Made by a program: the position numbers and the translations under genes. Shown piece after piece: positions 46,317-60,730 of a DNA stretch of 64,000 nucleotides. The stretch's first letter is position 1. The number at the start of each line of letters is the position of its first letter. The stretch comes from Letharia columbiana (taxonomy: Eukaryota; Ascomycota; Lecanoromycetes; Lecanorales; Parmeliaceae): contig NW_023501054.1 of assembly GCF_014066305.1 (NCBI RefSeq), positions 306,001 through 370,000 of the forward strand, in the 5' to 3' direction. The notes beneath the pieces are model-generated. The model was not told the origin of the DNA. It saw only the letters and a list, made by a program, of their open reading frames with translations, and searched no databases.

Positions 46317-47568
46317 AGTTAAGGTAGTCGCAAGTATCTCAACCCTCACGGCCTCGCATCCAGTACGGTTTCGAGGATCGCTTCCCTTACACAATACCCC
46401 CAACTCGATCCGTTGATACCCTATTCCCACGTTGATATAGATGCCTCGAAAAGTAGAGCGGTATTGAAAGAAGCGTACACAGCTTTCCGTATGCAATTAT
46501 CTTGCCAGTCCATCTACAGTGAATGCGGCAGCCAATGCGAGAGACACACGATTTGCCCGTGGTGCTCACTGCTTTGGATTAGACTCGACTTGATCATGAA
46601 GATACGAGGGCTGTTTGATCCGGTCTCAGTTGCTGCAAACACATTGTGACTTTCAGTATTGCTATGTCTCAGCATTTCAAGGTGCCGCCGTATTATGCGC
46701 ATGATGAGAACGGGGTATGCCGATCAGCGCTAGACATGAACGGAGAATGAGCCCTTGAGCGTGGCATTATAGGCTACAGTTGCAATGAGTGGAGTCAACT
46801 TGGCAGAGGGCTCGCGGGTGTGACAGGCAGGGGATGCGAAGCCGATCTGTGGGGTACAGCGAATAGTCGCTTTCCAGACTTGCTGCACCGGAAATACGGC
46901 TCATGCGCCAATTGCTTGTCTAATCGAGAGACTTGCATAGTGCTACTGTACAGTGGCTGCAGCCCTCACGGCCCGGAGATGTACTATGATAAGCCATTTG
47001 AGGATTCCACACCATAGCAAGTGGAAAGCACTAAGGTAGCCGAGATCTTGAGGCCAAAACAAGCCACGATGGAGAAAGTAGTACGAACGTTTGATCGAGG
47101 TGCTGATATCTATCTTTGTTTAGCATTTCAACGGAAAAAGATGACCTTGGCCAGGGTTCCACGATCTGAGCTTTCCCGGTAGTTGTTAGGTTAATAGCAT
47201 ATTTGAAGTCCCCCGACTCAGATTGTCGACGTGCAGGATCATGGCGCTTCCAGGAGGAGTATAAAACGGGTGAGGACAGGGGATCGCCAACACCAGAATC
47301 AGGATCTACAGGCCCGGGAGGTCTGACTAAGGTTATTTCCGCGGGAATGCGACCCCACACAGCATCGAAAATGGACGCCTGCATGGTCTTGCTGCATATT
47401 GCTGCGGCTAACCCGGTCCAGCAAGGGATGATTTACAACATGTCGGCATGCTGGAGCCTGGACATCTAGACCTGAGCTGCCTGGCCAGTTCGCACCGACT
47501 GACTTGAGCCGAAGAACAACATCCAATGTTACCGACTGCATCATCGCCTCAAGGGCAGCCAAATTACA
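46317..47568. other. Intergenic region
   Basis: No supported gene between the NRPS-like remnant and the next gene. Confidence 0.45.
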
Positions 47569-48383
47569 ATGCTTCGTCCTTGCGCAGCGGCATTCGGTCC
47601 CTTATCATCTTCTCAGAATACGACCATTCCCAGCTTCATCTCGAGATCTTACTCAAAAGTTCCAAGCCCAGCCCCGAACGCTGAACGTGAGATCTCTGCG
47701 ACCAAGCGTTGGCTCGCAGCTCAAGAGCATACGCGGGAGACAGTCCCTAGAAACCTGATGAGCGTAAAATACAGCCCTAGCTCTAATGGGAAATACAAGG
47801 GGTAAGTACAATATTCCTGCCGCGAGTGCTGTCGAGGAGCTCAAAAGCTTAGCGCCCATACAAAAGCCACGTTGCATGTTCCTCTCCACGCACTGTTAAA
47901 AGAAATTTCTCCAGAAATGATCGAAGCTGTCAAGAACTTCAATTCGTATGTTTGGCGCACAGAGGTTCTCGAGATATCGTCGGACAAAGGCAGGAGACAA
48001 ACAGCCAATCTGAACAGCTGTTATCAAAAGCTTGATGGCTCGCTAATGCAAGTCGCGAATGATGTTGTTGCGAAAGAGGCCAGAAACCACGAGGCCGCCG
48101 TTAGTCGAAAGGATCGGTAAGTCTTCACTTCACACCGTGTGTAGTTACACTATGCTTGCTTCCATCGATTTTGCTGACCAAATTTGCCATTAGGACTCCG
48201 GGTGTTTCGGAAAGTGAATGGCGCCAAATGAGCGATAGTCAACAAAAGAGTTACTTACAACGAAGAGCAAAAGATCAGCAAAAAGCCAAGAAGGCAGCAG
48301 CGGCAGCAGCGTCTGAGGAACGACTACGAAAGCAGAAGCTAGAGAGGGAACGGTCGCGTGCTCAACATTCGTCTCGTCGCTGA
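47569..48383 (+). CDS. Uncharacterised basic protein with a charged C-terminal helix
   Basis: Three exons: 47569-47801, 47853-48116 and 48194-48383 (687 nt, 228 residues, phases agree). Introns are 51 and 77 bp with GTAAGT donors. The N-terminus is Ser/Arg-rich without acidic residues (FISRSYSKVPSPAPNAER) and could be a mitochondrial presequence. The middle has LLKEISPEMIEAVKNFNSYV. The C-terminus is a highly charged, Ala-rich likely helix (QQKAKKAAAAAASEERLRKQ) suggestive of coiled coil or nucleic-acid contact. No known domain is recognised. Confidence 0.65.
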
Positions 48384-48884
48384 GTCCTGTAGTGTCCGCG
48401 ACGTAATCAGGGCTGACGGCAATTTGGAACTGATTCATAGAGGGATGTCGGCTTTGTGGCTCTTGGAAATTGTTGAACGAAAATCTTTCTGGATATTAAG
48501 TTCTTGAGTAGACCCACACGTTTATCTCCTGCCAAAAAGAATGCTATTGCATCGATTGAGTCCATCCGTTATGTTGTTCTCCCATCCACACCCTCGTTTC
48601 CTTCTTGTCAAGCGGAAAAATACTTTTTGTGAACGAGCGGGGCATCACTAAAAATCGTCAGACAGAGGCTAGGATGGACTATATTGAGCTGCTCTCACGC
48701 CGACGAGGAGCAATGATCGGCTTGTACGGGAGCGCAAGGCGCTTCTGGCTCTTGCTATTCTTTACGACCATTTCTTGCGGCGGACCATGACTCATACTTG
48801 TTTCATCGTAAAACTACTTCCTACAACAATACATGTCTTCGCCCTCAATGCCCCAAGTTTTTCACCTCAACACGCCCTCGTAAC
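48384..48884. other. Intergenic region
   Basis: This is convergent space between two genes. Nothing supported. Confidence 0.45.
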
Positions 48885-49591
48885 CTAGAAAACGCACATC
48901 CTCGATCCAGGAATTCCCGCCTTGTCTAAGTCTCCGCGTCCCCAAATAGTTGGCGCCGCCACGCTACAAGTTCGTCCGTCGTGGAGGGGTCCAGGTCCAG
49001 GCTTAGTGGACGAAGGCGGTGGCGAGAAGAAAGGTGAATGTCGGCGCCGGAGCCGGAGAAGCGGTGAGGGAGGCGACGGAGCCGGAGCCGGAGAGGGGGG
49101 CGACGGGGCGGGGGAGCAGGCAGCGGAGGACACGGCGGGGGGGCCAAGGAGGGCTGTTTGATGGCGCAAGACCCTCTTGTACCACGGCCGATATGGCCCC
49201 TTGTTTAAACGATTTTCAATTTCTAGTAGCCGGGCACGACAATCCTCACGCCGCCAGAGGGCCAATTTCTTATCGCTGGCCATTGCAATTTTAAATCGCC
49301 AATCTAGGCTCTCTTGGATACTGTCCAGGGTGGACATAGGAGCGGGACGGCCGAAAACGAAGCGCAAGACTCGGCTGATGAGGGCATGCCCAGCCACAAG
49401 CACTGCAAGTGTTGCCATTATCATGGCAATTAGGCCCCAGATCCCTCCCAAAGCATAGTGCCATGGTGTATCGTCTGCAACTGCAGCTACGAGCACGCAT
49501 GTAGGTCAGCATTTTATCATCCATCCAGTGCAATGGTCTTACACCAAGGCATTACTCCCACAAACAGCACGATAACACACGTGACAAACAT
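48885..49591 (-). CDS. Small secretory-pathway membrane protein, Pro-rich tail
   Basis: Two inferred exons: 49543-49591 and 48885-49486 (651 nt, 216 residues). Intron 49487-49542 has donor GTAAGA and acceptor TAG. The first exon supplies a leader (MFVTCVIVLFVGVMPW). The second has a membrane helix (GLIAMIMATLAVLVAGHALI), then an Arg/Lys-rich region with WRREDCRARLLEIENRL that may form a coiled coil. The C-terminal 80 residues are Pro/Ser low complexity and may be untranslated sequence or an unrecognised intron region. The family is unknown. Confidence 0.45.
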
Positions 49592-50733
49592 TTCGATGTT
49601 CTTGGTGTTAATCGTCAGTATGATCTCTTAGTCTGTTTGTTGATTATGTACTCTCGATCGGAACTTTCTACGTAGACCAGACTGGCAGGCTGACGCTGTT
49701 GCCAGATCAATCACCTGCTTTGTGACTTCCAAACAGCCGAAACATTGTCTTGCCCCGTTACGGCCAACCATTCTTCTGCTCTTGCTACCTTATATACAGG
49801 ACTCAATAATGATAACCATTGACAAAGAGAAACGAGCACTTTGTTCCTCGACCGACGCGAAGAAACCAAAATCAGACTTCTAGATAAGGAAAGAGAAGTT
49901 GAAGCGCTTTTTGTAAGAACAAGGGAAAGGACGATCCAGTCAAATGACAACGGAGAAGATCAAGAAGGTGAAGAGCCCAGATCGAAAGAGTATTAAAGCA
50001 GAGGCGACCAACTGAAAGACTTGTGATGAAGAGTTGAAGGTGGTTGAAAGCCTGAATAATCGAGCTCAGCAGAATAAACCATTCGACCACGTTGACCTTT
50101 ACCTCCTTCATGCGTAGTCTAGTTCGCGCTTTTTTCGTTGAGGTAGGAACGAGTTCGACAAACGGAGAAGGATGTTTATCTCGTAGAGGTTCAGGCTTGC
50201 TGGACAAGAAGAAGCTGTTGAGGCAAAGGCAGGTGTCAAAAGTCGAGAATCTCTGTACTCTATATGCAGCTAAGCATATCGACAAGAATGGCATACCTAT
50301 AGCCTTTGCCTAATGATAGCAATTACAAAGCATCGTGCCGATACTTCGACATTGTCTAACACAAGGTAGGGATTCAAACCACAAACTCTTCGCTCAAAAC
50401 GAACTAACGTATATATAGTTCAGAAGTATTTAATTCGTAATAGGTTTGATTTATTGGCGCTGGTAAATGGTGTTGCGTTTTCATTTTCTTTATCAACTGG
50501 TGGCCGGTTGGGATTTTCCCCTTGGTGCTTGATCCTCTGAGATTCTCGGACACAAAGTCAGCAAGCAAACTTGCTCAATCAGAGCTTCACCCTATTCTAT
50601 CGAGTACTTGGCATGAAGATTTCACAGTTCTATCTCCGTGAAGAGACATACGTCTCACCTTCAATGTCGCAAAGATTCAAGCGATAATGAGCTTTGCATT
50701 ACAGTGAGCGTACCTCGTCTATCAGCTTTGATA
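49592..50733. other. Intergenic region
   Basis: No supported gene. Open frames on both strands at 49711-50313 mirror each other and carry no motif. Confidence 0.45.
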
Positions 50734-51870
50734 ATGGACACAGTTCAGCGCCGTTACCGTCAACATGACAATCCTTCGACATTTGCCGAGACCGTCTCTT
50801 ATGCTTCTTCATCAACGTTAGTCGAACCAACAACGAGCGCATCAGCACCAAAGTCGCTATCGGATCCAGAGAAGTGCTACCGATCTCTAAGTCAACTATC
50901 GACGTGTATTCTGTCTACCATTACTGTGCATCTTGACGTTGTCTCCAGAGTATGCCTTCGGAGCGTTAATCGCCACTTTCGCAGGGTTATAGAGGTCGAC
51001 CGCGCGGACCTTAACATCTGCGCACGATACGTCCTTGCTCGCCGCCTCCGCAAGGATGGCATCTCCCAGAGCAGTCTATCAACAACATGTGCCCTATGTA
51101 AGACATCGCAGGGTAGAAAGCGCTATAGCGCCGACCAAGTTCGTTATCTTGATGATCCACAAAACAAGCCTGCCGAATGGTTTGTGCGCTCGCTCGCTCG
51201 GATTCCTTGGATACGTCGGTATACCACCCTCGATTTGGACCTGAATAAAAGATACTTATACCGACTGAACGATTTGTCAAGGCCAAAGTGCTATGCCCAT
51301 TTAATGGAACAATTTGCCACGAATCCTGAAGTCGAAGCTCTCATGCCACTCATTTCATTTCCCGGAGAAAATCCAGTATGGCTCGCATTCACGGTCCTGC
51401 GGTGCATGCACTGTGGAAAATGCATCTCGGAAGGGGACACACGTTTGGAGGGGTGCCTCGACTGCAAGTGTGATTTCTGCTTCCGAGCTCCCGAATTTCA
51501 GTACCGTAGGTATTGCTAGTATGTAATCGCTTGTGATGAGAATAGTCATGATGGAATCTCCCTCTCTAATCACTGCGTTAGTGGAGTAGACGAGTCGGAG
51601 CAGCGCCTGCCTAGGCAGATCTTCACGGATCCCATTACCAGAGGGACTCATGTGGTGGAAAGTACGGCGCAGGGTACGAGTTCGGTACCGGTGCGATTTC
51701 CTACTTGTCGTTTTGATGGGACGAGTTTTCTGCCATCCTACATTTTCTATGTGAACAAAGCTAGAGCTGTGAGGCAGGAGGATTCGAGGGGGGTCACGCA
51801 GCACGCTATATTCAGCGAGCAGGACTCGCAGTTTAGGTTGGAAGCAGAGATTCTTGAAATGCTAAGGTGA
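50734..51870 (+). CDS. F-box-like protein with a C-terminal Cys cluster
   Basis: Two exons: 50734-51518 and 51582-51870 (1074 nt, 357 residues). Intron 51519-51581 has donor GTATGT and acceptor TAG and bypasses the TAG at 51517. An F-box-like segment lies at about residues 51-87 (SLSQLSTCILSTITVHLDVV then LRSVNRHFRRVI), which would link substrates to an SCF ubiquitin ligase through Skp1. The first Leu/Pro position of the canonical motif is weak. A Cys cluster follows at residues 224-249 (CMHCGKC, CLDCKCDFC), likely zinc-binding. The C-terminal exon is polar and unremarkable. I prefer the Met at 50734; an upstream Met at 50638 is possible. It borders the large AT-rich block. Confidence 0.68.
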
Positions 51871-54800
51871 TGGGATCTGCTAATCTTGCGTTGAGCTTGC
51901 AGCGGATCAATAGACTTAGCTGAACGTGAAGAAGAGACAACCTGTATGAACGTCGGCTGGCAAAGGCGACTATTAACTTTAATCTTATTATAATAGAGAA
52001 CGCTAATATCGTCTAAGACGGAAGTAATATTATATCGCTTCTTTTTATATTAAGATAATAACCCTATAATAGCCTCTCTTCTTCTTTATTTTAAAGCGAT
52101 AAATTTAAAATATATTAAATAAATCTATTATAAGATATTCGATATTAAATATCTTAATAAACTATTTAATAGCTTTATTAATCGCCTCGCTAATAACGAT
52201 AAAAAGACTAAGAAACTTAAAAAGCTTCTTTAATGCTTCGAGGTTTATAGTTAAATTATATATTTTTTTACTTATAAAATAATTATCTTATCTCTTTAAG
52301 AAGTCTTATTAAATTATCGCTACTATATTTCTAATCTATTAACTATCTATATCTTTTAATTAATACGCTATTTCTACGAGATCTTCGTTTATAATAGAAT
52401 TTAGCTTTATTAAGACGATATTTATATATAGCAAATACTTAATAATTATCTTAAAAATTGAATTTTAAGATAGCGACCTTTATAGATTTAATTAAGAGCT
52501 TATCTATCATATAATTCACGCCTAAATTAGACTTTACTCTAGATATATTATAGTATTACTTCTATATCTTCTTATTAGAATATCTAAAACTCTTAATTAT
52601 TCTACTATAATTAATTTAATCGTAATAAACTCTATAACGCTTAGAGTTATCGCTATCTATATATATATAATATATATAATCTATTATATCCTATTATCAG
52701 CTATATTAACGAAGTCTTTATTAATACTATCTCGCTAAGTATAAGATCTTCTCTTATCTCTTAGTTATAATTAATATTAAAAAGTCTTAAGTCGATAATT
52801 AAGTTATTTTTATATATATTTATCTCGCTAAATAAACTTTTATTAAAGAGATATAGTTTATTAAAAAAAGATAGCTAAAAGAAATAACTTAAGAATTACT
52901 TCGATTAGATATTCGCTAATATCTTATTTATAATTATTATTCGCGATATTAAAATAGACTATTAAGTCCTAATTAGTTATTATTAAATAAATCTTACTCT
53001 AATATCGCTATAGTACTCGAAATATTATCTAAAGACCTTTAAAAGTAGAAGAATAATAATTATCTAATAAGGTTAAAATGTGAAATCCTTGAAATACTTT
53101 ATTTTATCTTTTATTAGATTTTATTTCGAAGTATAATAATAATTAGAGAAGAATTTATAATCTTTTCTTTTTATAACTATACTTCGTTAATTACTATATT
53201 TACGAGGTTTATAAAAGTACTTAAATATATTATATTAAATAATACTATTAATATCTTACTTATTTAAGACTAGAGTATAATTATAATTAAATAAGATCTC
53301 GTTAATATATTTAAATATATCTCTATAGCCGAGTTAGACTTTTAGTTATTAAGTTTCTTTTAAAACGACTTTTATTATATTAATAGATTCTTACTATTTA
53401 ATCTATATATCGCGCTCTTTATTTTCGATCTATTCGCTAAGACCCTTTATTAAATACTTATTATTATTCTCTTTTAGAGTATTATATTTTATTATCTAAA
53501 TAATTTCTTTACTATTCTTTCGTCTAATAGCGATATAGCTTAATTTAATAAGAACTTTAATATCGTCTATAATGATTATAATCTAAAAATAAATTATATT
53601 AAGAATAAGAAAGATATTTTTATTAAATTTTTGGAAATTTAGTTTAATAGCGAGAAGATAGAGGTTAGACTTTCTTTCGATAAGCTGAAATAGGCGAGAA
53701 AGTCGGTGAAAGCCTTTTTAAATAGGCGAAGTATTCTCTATAACGAGCTTGAGTTAACGATAGATTTATTATTTTTCTTCGTTAAAATAATAGTCTCTAA
53801 TAGAACTTTTCTAAGAAGACTTTACTTCGCATTATTTAAAAAATAAGAATATTATTATATTATCGTTGTAATCGCAGCGAATCTACGCTAATAAGATATC
53901 TTTCTATTTAGATAAAATAAGATATATCTACTCCGTCGCAGAGCTATATACTATTACTATTCTATATAAATAAATACTTTTAATAAGCTCGAAATAAGAG
54001 AGTATATTCTCGAGAATATCGCTATTTATTTTAAACTAGATAATACATTTAGTATATACTTCGCTATTCGCTATCGTAAAGAAGAATATTTAATTTAAAG
54101 AGATATTTATCGTTTTTATAGCTATTTATAAATAACTATCTCGCTTATATTAATTATATCTTATACTCTATTATAATAATAGCGTTATTATTAAAAGTAT
54201 TTATAGTAGTTCTATATATAAGTTAGTTATAATATCGCTTAGATAAATAATTATATTATTCGTTTAATACGATATTATTTATAATATAATTTAGATTTCT
54301 ATTAAGTAAAATACTTTAGTTAACTTACTCTCTTATTTTAAATTTAATAAAATTACTAACTTATATCTATAGCTAAATACTCTTAATTTATATAGAAATT
54401 ATTAAATCGCGATCTATCTAAATTATAATATAAGAAGACTTCTCTAAATTATAATATTATAAGATATCTCTAATAAGATCTAGCTAATAAAATAAGAAGT
54501 AGTTATTAAACGATAAAGGCCTTCTATATCGAATTTTATACTCTATCGAGAATTATCATATTTCTTATTATTATTTAATTATTTATCGACTAGATAGTAT
54601 ATCTAATTAATCGTTATATTTAGATTAAATTTATTAAGATCTATCTTATAAACGTTTAATTAGTCTATATAAATATAGAATTTAAAAATCTCGAGGTCTT
54701 TTATTATCTACTATTATAGCGAGTAATTATCGATATTTATAAACTATATAGCGAGGCCGATATTAAAAAATATCGTTTAATTATATAAGATCTATTGCTT

Positions 54801-56329
54801 TATATCCTTATTTAATTCGATAAGACTTTCTTAAAGAGAACTATCTTATATACTTTCTTTTATCTTATATTTACTATATTTCTTTATATAAGTAAATTTA
54901 TATAATTCTAGACTATATTCGAGATAGCGATTTTAAATAATAATATATTATAAGACGTTTAGTTACGCTCTATAGCTATTATATAAAATTATTTCTATTA
55001 GCCTTAAAGACGAATCTATTTAAAAGAGAGATTATTTTATCTATTGCTATTATAAATAATAATATCTATCTTATTTATTCGCTATAAAACTTATTTACTC
55101 GCTTCTCTATTAATAAATTATCGCCGCTATTTAATTCGAGTAAGATCTTTATAAGATAATACATTATCGCTACGCTATATAGCACTCTATATATACTTAA
55201 TTATTTAAATTATTACTTAAAACACTCTTTTTATAAAGAGATTATTATCTTCGCGAGGGATATTAGCTTAATTAATAATAAGATTTAACTACTTAGTCGT
55301 TAAAAGTCTAACTTATATCGTCTATATATCGAAATATATCTAATTTATATTCTCGCTATATTATATTATCTCTAGCGTCTTTATTTAATTTAGAATTAAT
55401 AGTTCTTATTAGATATAGATTTATTTTAGAAGTTTTTCTAAAGCTAAGCTATATAGTAAACTACTATCTATATATAACTAAGTCTTAAAATTTAATTAAT
55501 TATTATTTAGAACTTATTTATATATATAGTTTTTATAAAATATTATACGAGATAGTATTAATCGCTATAGCTTAATTAAGGGCTAGTAAGAGAGAGGTAT
55601 AGTATATACTTATAGTAGAATAGTCGAGATTGTTATATTAAAAGAGCCTTGAATAGACGATATCCTCTTTATTTCTTGCTTTTTATTCTTATTTCTCTCG
55701 TCGTAAGAAGAGGTTTTTTGAACTTTTCCCATCTATCCGCGCCTTGTTTTTTAGCGTTTTTTATACTTAAATTTTAGGTCTTCTACCTTATATAGAGAGA
55801 GTTTTCCTAGAGCTAAGCTATATAAATTCTTACGAGCGATTTATATAAGTATAAGTATATTATATAATAATACTCTATATTTAAGATCTAATAATATTTA
55901 AGATAATTTATATATATTAAATTAACATAGATCTCTATACGAATTTAAGAAATACGAAGAACTATAACTTTCTCTTTTAATTATTAAAATCAATTTTTAT
56001 AAGAATAATTAATTAAGAAAGATTACTAATCTTTTTTTTCTAAACTATCTTATAGAAAGCTATTATTTAAGATTATATATAAATAATATCTATTAATAAT
56101 TTTAATTTATTATATTCTATAAATATTATTCTTAATCTATTAAAACTATTAATCTTAAATTCTTAATATAATTTAAAATTAAAAAAAGTAAAGTTTTATT
56201 ACTTTTACTATATTACTTTATTATTTATATTAATATATATAATAGAATAAGATAGAGCTAATCTATAAAATCTTAAATTTATATATATAGTTAATTATAA
56301 ATTCGAATTCGCTACGCTTTTTAATTAAA

Positions 56330-57720
56330 TCGACTAAATTAGCCCGCTAGTCCTTTTTAAGACCTTTTATTAAAAAAATAGATATATATTATTTATAAAT
56401 AGAAAAACTTTTTTATTTTCTATTAAAATTTTAAGATTTTTTTTAAAAACTATAGAGTAAAGATTACGCTTTTTAATAAGATAAAAATATTAAAATTTAA
56501 TCTTATAATTATTAAAGCGTAAGGAATTTAAATATCGCTTATTAAAGTTTCCTCGACAGTCTTAATTAAAAAATAGATATATATTATTTAATTTTAGAAT
56601 AACTTTTTTATTTTCTATTAAAATTTTAAATTTTTTTTCTAATTATAGAACGTAATTTACGCTTTTAGATAAAAAAAGAACTATTAAATTTAATCTTATA
56701 TATATTTAAAGATAGAGAATTTAAATATCGCCTTTTAAAAATCTATTTACTTTATTAAAAAAATTCTTTTATATAAGCTTAGATAGTCGAGTAATAATAA
56801 TTTTAATAAAATTCGAAATTATTTCGCTCTATTCTCGATTCGAATTCATAAATCTCTCTCGCTAAAAAATCGTAAAATCGTAAAAATCGTAAAATCGTAA
56901 AATTATAAAATTAATAAAAATTCTATAAATAATAAGTATAAAAATAAGAATAATTAATATAAATAAATTGAAATAGATATTAAGATTATCTTCTTATTAA
57001 TTAAATCTAAATTAATTTAAAGTTAATTAACTTTATAGAAATTTATTATTAATATAACTTCTCTTTTTTCTATTAAAATTTTTAATTTTTTTTTTAAATT
57101 AGAGATTATAGCTTACGCTTTTAGATAAAAAAGAAATTATTAAATATAGTCTTATAAGTATTTAGAAATAAGAAACTTAATATTACTTTTTAAAACTTAT
57201 TTACTCTATTAAGAATATTCTTTAATATAAACTTAGATAATCGAGTAATAATAATTTTAATAAAATTCGAAACTATTTCGCTTCGTTCTTAATCCGAATC
57301 TATTAATCTTTCTTATTAAAGAATTATAAAGTTCTAAAAATCGTAATATTAATAAAAATTCTATAGATAATAAAAAAAAAAAAAAAAAAAAAAACTAGTA
57401 TAAAAAAACTATAATAGATATTAAATTTAACTTCTTAGTAATTAAATCTAAATTCATTTAGATACTAATTCTTTAAAAATCTATTATTAATATAGCTTCT
57501 TTTTTCTATTAATTTTTTACTATTTTTTTTAAATTATAGAACTTATTTTACACTTTCTAATAATTTAATATTTATAAAATTTAATCTTATAATTCTAAGT
57601 AAATCTTAAATTAAAGTATTTTTACTCTTCGAGAGTCGAATTCAATCTCGAAATTAGATATAAAAATAAATTCCTTTTTATAAATTTAATTTATAAGTTT
57701 AAACTTATATTACTTAAAAG
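56330..57720. repeat. Array of diverged repeat units of about 190 bp and longer
   Basis: Recurrent blocks can be aligned by eye: TAGATATATATTATTT at 56379 and again 193 bp later, followed each time by a TTTCTATTAAAATTTTAA block and a TTACGCTTTT block. Related units continue near 57050 and 57480. Confidence 0.65.
57430..57720. repeat. Left arm of a long-range inverted repeat
   Basis: This segment matches the reverse complement of 62320-62640 over nearly its full length, with scattered substitutions. Shared strings include GTATTTTTACTCTTCGAGAG and TCTCGAAATTAGAT. The two arms are about 4.6 kb apart. Confidence 0.8.
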
Positions 57721-58271
57721 TATATTATTTAATAAGAACTATTTAATATAGATTTAAAAATTAGAAATAATAAACTTATATTATATTAATAAGTTCTAAT
57801 ATTACTTTTTATATAATTACTTATTCTATCTATTATTTTATTATTTTTATACGAGTAAAGATCTATAAATTAAATTCATAAAAAAATTTTTGATTAAGGC
57901 TATCGAGTAAATTTTAATAAGCGATCTTTAATAAGTAGTATTTAATAAGCGATATCTGAATTTTTTCTTTAAATATCTATAAGACTTAATTTAGTAATTC
58001 TTTTTTAATCTAAAAGCCTATATTACGTTCTATAATTTAAATAAAAAATCTTAAAATTTTAATAGAAAATAAAAAAGTTATTCTAAAATTAAATAATATA
58101 CATCTATTTTTTCATTAGAGCTGTCGAGCGAACTTTGATAAGCGATATTTAAATTTCTTGCGATTTAATAATTATATAATTAAATTTTAATAACATTTTA
58201 TTCTTAAAAAGCGTAAGTTTCGGGCTATAATTTAAAAAAAAATCTTAAAATTATGATAGAAAATAGTAAAG

Positions 58272-58422
58272 TTTATTAAAATATTTAAGAAGAATGAATT
58301 TATTACTTTAGAAGCACTCTGAAACGAGATTCTATATATAGAATAAATTCAGATAACTAGTTTAATAAGGTGGCTGAAAAGGCTAAGAAGCTTAAGGATT
58401 AAGATTTCTAATAATTCTAATA
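58272..58422. repeat. Direct repeat, copy 1
   Basis: Matches 59586-59733 in the same orientation (shared TTTATTACTTTAGAAGCACT and TTCTATATATAGAATAAATT, then AATAAGGTG and GAAGCTTAAG). The copies are 1.31 kb apart and could be ends of one RIP-mutated element. Confidence 0.75.
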
Positions 58423-59585
58423 CGCCTCTATAATTAAGCGTATTAGCCCATCAATAAAAAATATATAACTATATAAATATCTTATCGCCTCTATAACGTC
58501 ACAGGCCCTTTAGATCCCACATCGTCTAGTATTCACAAGCCCTCTAGACTTTATATTATTCTAGTATTTACACCGTCTAGTATTTATAAATCTTTAGACT
58601 TTATATTATCTAATATTTAAAAAAAAAACGTAATCGCCGCAGTAGCCTCGTTCTCGATACGCTTTCGCTTTATATCTCTTATTATCTTATAATATTACTT
58701 TAAAGCTAATTTCGAATACTCGATATAATATATTAGTTTATATATCTTACTATACGTTTTATAACTCTTTCGATTATTACTTCTACTTATAACTCTCGTA
58801 TTTATAAATATATTAACTATCTTCTCCGCCTTCGTAAGCTTTAGCTTTTCCTCTTTCTTTCTCTTTTAAAAGTATATTTATTATTTTATAAGTCGTTATA
58901 TTAGAGATAATAGCCTAGATTTTAATTAAGTATTAAAGATAATTAGAAAGAAATATCGATAGATAAAGAATTATTTATTTATCGAGTATAAGTTTAACGT
59001 TAATAACTATAATACGCTTTTCGAGTAATTTAATATAAGTAATATAGTTAGTTATAGAGTCGAATTTATTATATTTAATAATATAATATTATATAATAAG
59101 ATATATAAATTCGTTATCTCCGATAGAACGATAGAGATCTACGAGATAAAATATTATTTTAAAGTTATAATTAAATTTATTAGTTATAAGTTATTACTTA
59201 ATAGAGCTATTAATAATAAGTATTATCGTATTAATAGTCTCTTTAAAAGAATTCTTTTATTTAACTAGAGCTATAATAATTAATATTCCGAGAGAGATCT
59301 CTTAGATATACTTCTATAACTTTTATTTATATAATAAGATATATATATTAATAAGTTACTTCGAGTAATTTATCTTAGTAAGTTAACGAATAAATAACTT
59401 AAAGAATAGATTTAAGATAACTCGTTAAGCTATAATTAATATTAATGCTAATACTAATATTAATACTAATATTAATATAATAGATATTTAAAATTAATAG
59501 AAATTAGAACTAGAGTTTATAAAGATATATAATAATAATAATATATATAGTAGCGTTATAAAAGCGTCGGAACCGGGCTTATAAT

Positions 59586-59733
59586 CTATTAAAATATTTA
59601 AAAAGAATAAATTTATTACTTTAGAAGCACTCTAAGACGAAGTTCTATATATAGAATAAATTTAGATAACTGATTTAATAAGGTGACTAAGAAGGCTGGG
59701 AAGCTTAAGGGCTAAGAATTCCAATAATTTCAA
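59586..59733. repeat. Direct repeat, copy 2
   Basis: The partner of the copy at 58272-58422. Differences between the two are mostly transitions, as expected after RIP. Confidence 0.75.
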
Positions 59734-60637
59734 TAAAGTTATTAAAGGTTTTAAAGTAGAGAAGAGATTTTTAATAATTGCGAACGCTAATTTATTTACT
59801 CGCGGTATCTAATTAAAAAGCGTAGATTTAATAAATATATAATTAATTATATATATAAATTTAAGATTTTATAACTTAACTCTATCTTATTCTTTTATAT
59901 ATACTAATAAAAAAACTTTAAATATTATATAATTAAAATTAAAAAAAAATTAATTTTAATATATATTTAAATATCTTTTAATAATTAAGTATAAGAGTAT
60001 TAACTATAGTAATATTACGAAGATCGATATTAAAAGTTCTAGATAGCGCTAAAATACTTAATACTCTTAATATTCTTAGTACTTCTATATAGTTATATTT
60101 ATTTAACGATAATACTTTATATAATTGCGTATATACTTATTAGCTCGCTCGACGAAGTCGTACGATCGTATATTATCTCTCTTACGGTCTTTTCTATACT
60201 CGTTATTATCTTTAAAACGTATTACCTTCGTAATATATCTCGATATTCGCTCTATTTACTTTTAAATTCTCTTTTAAATAAGCTTATAATTTTAATAATA
60301 TAATTATCGTCTTTTAACTTTCTTACGAGTTTTTAATATATCTTTTCGAGAGTAATATAACGTTTTATTTATAACTAATAAGGCTTAATCATATTAAGAT
60401 TCGAAGAGTTATCGTATTAGATTATTCTAACGATATTAAATTCGAGTCTTATTATTATAATTAATACTCTAAGTATTAAATATATTAATAAAAGAAAATT
60501 AAGAAAGAGAATAGAAAGAAAATTTTTTTTTTTTTTATTATATAAAAAAAAATATTTTTTTAAAAATTTTTATATTTTTTTTTTTTTTTTATATTATAAT
60601 TAATAATTTAATATTTTAATAATTTTTTATTTTTTTT

Positions 60638-60645
60638 AAAAAAAA

Positions 60646-60730
<85 letters not shown>

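Noticed and set aside
49872..50294. 140-codon minus-strand frame with hydrophobic residues
   Set aside because: No leader or splice support; overlaps an equally open plus-strand frame.
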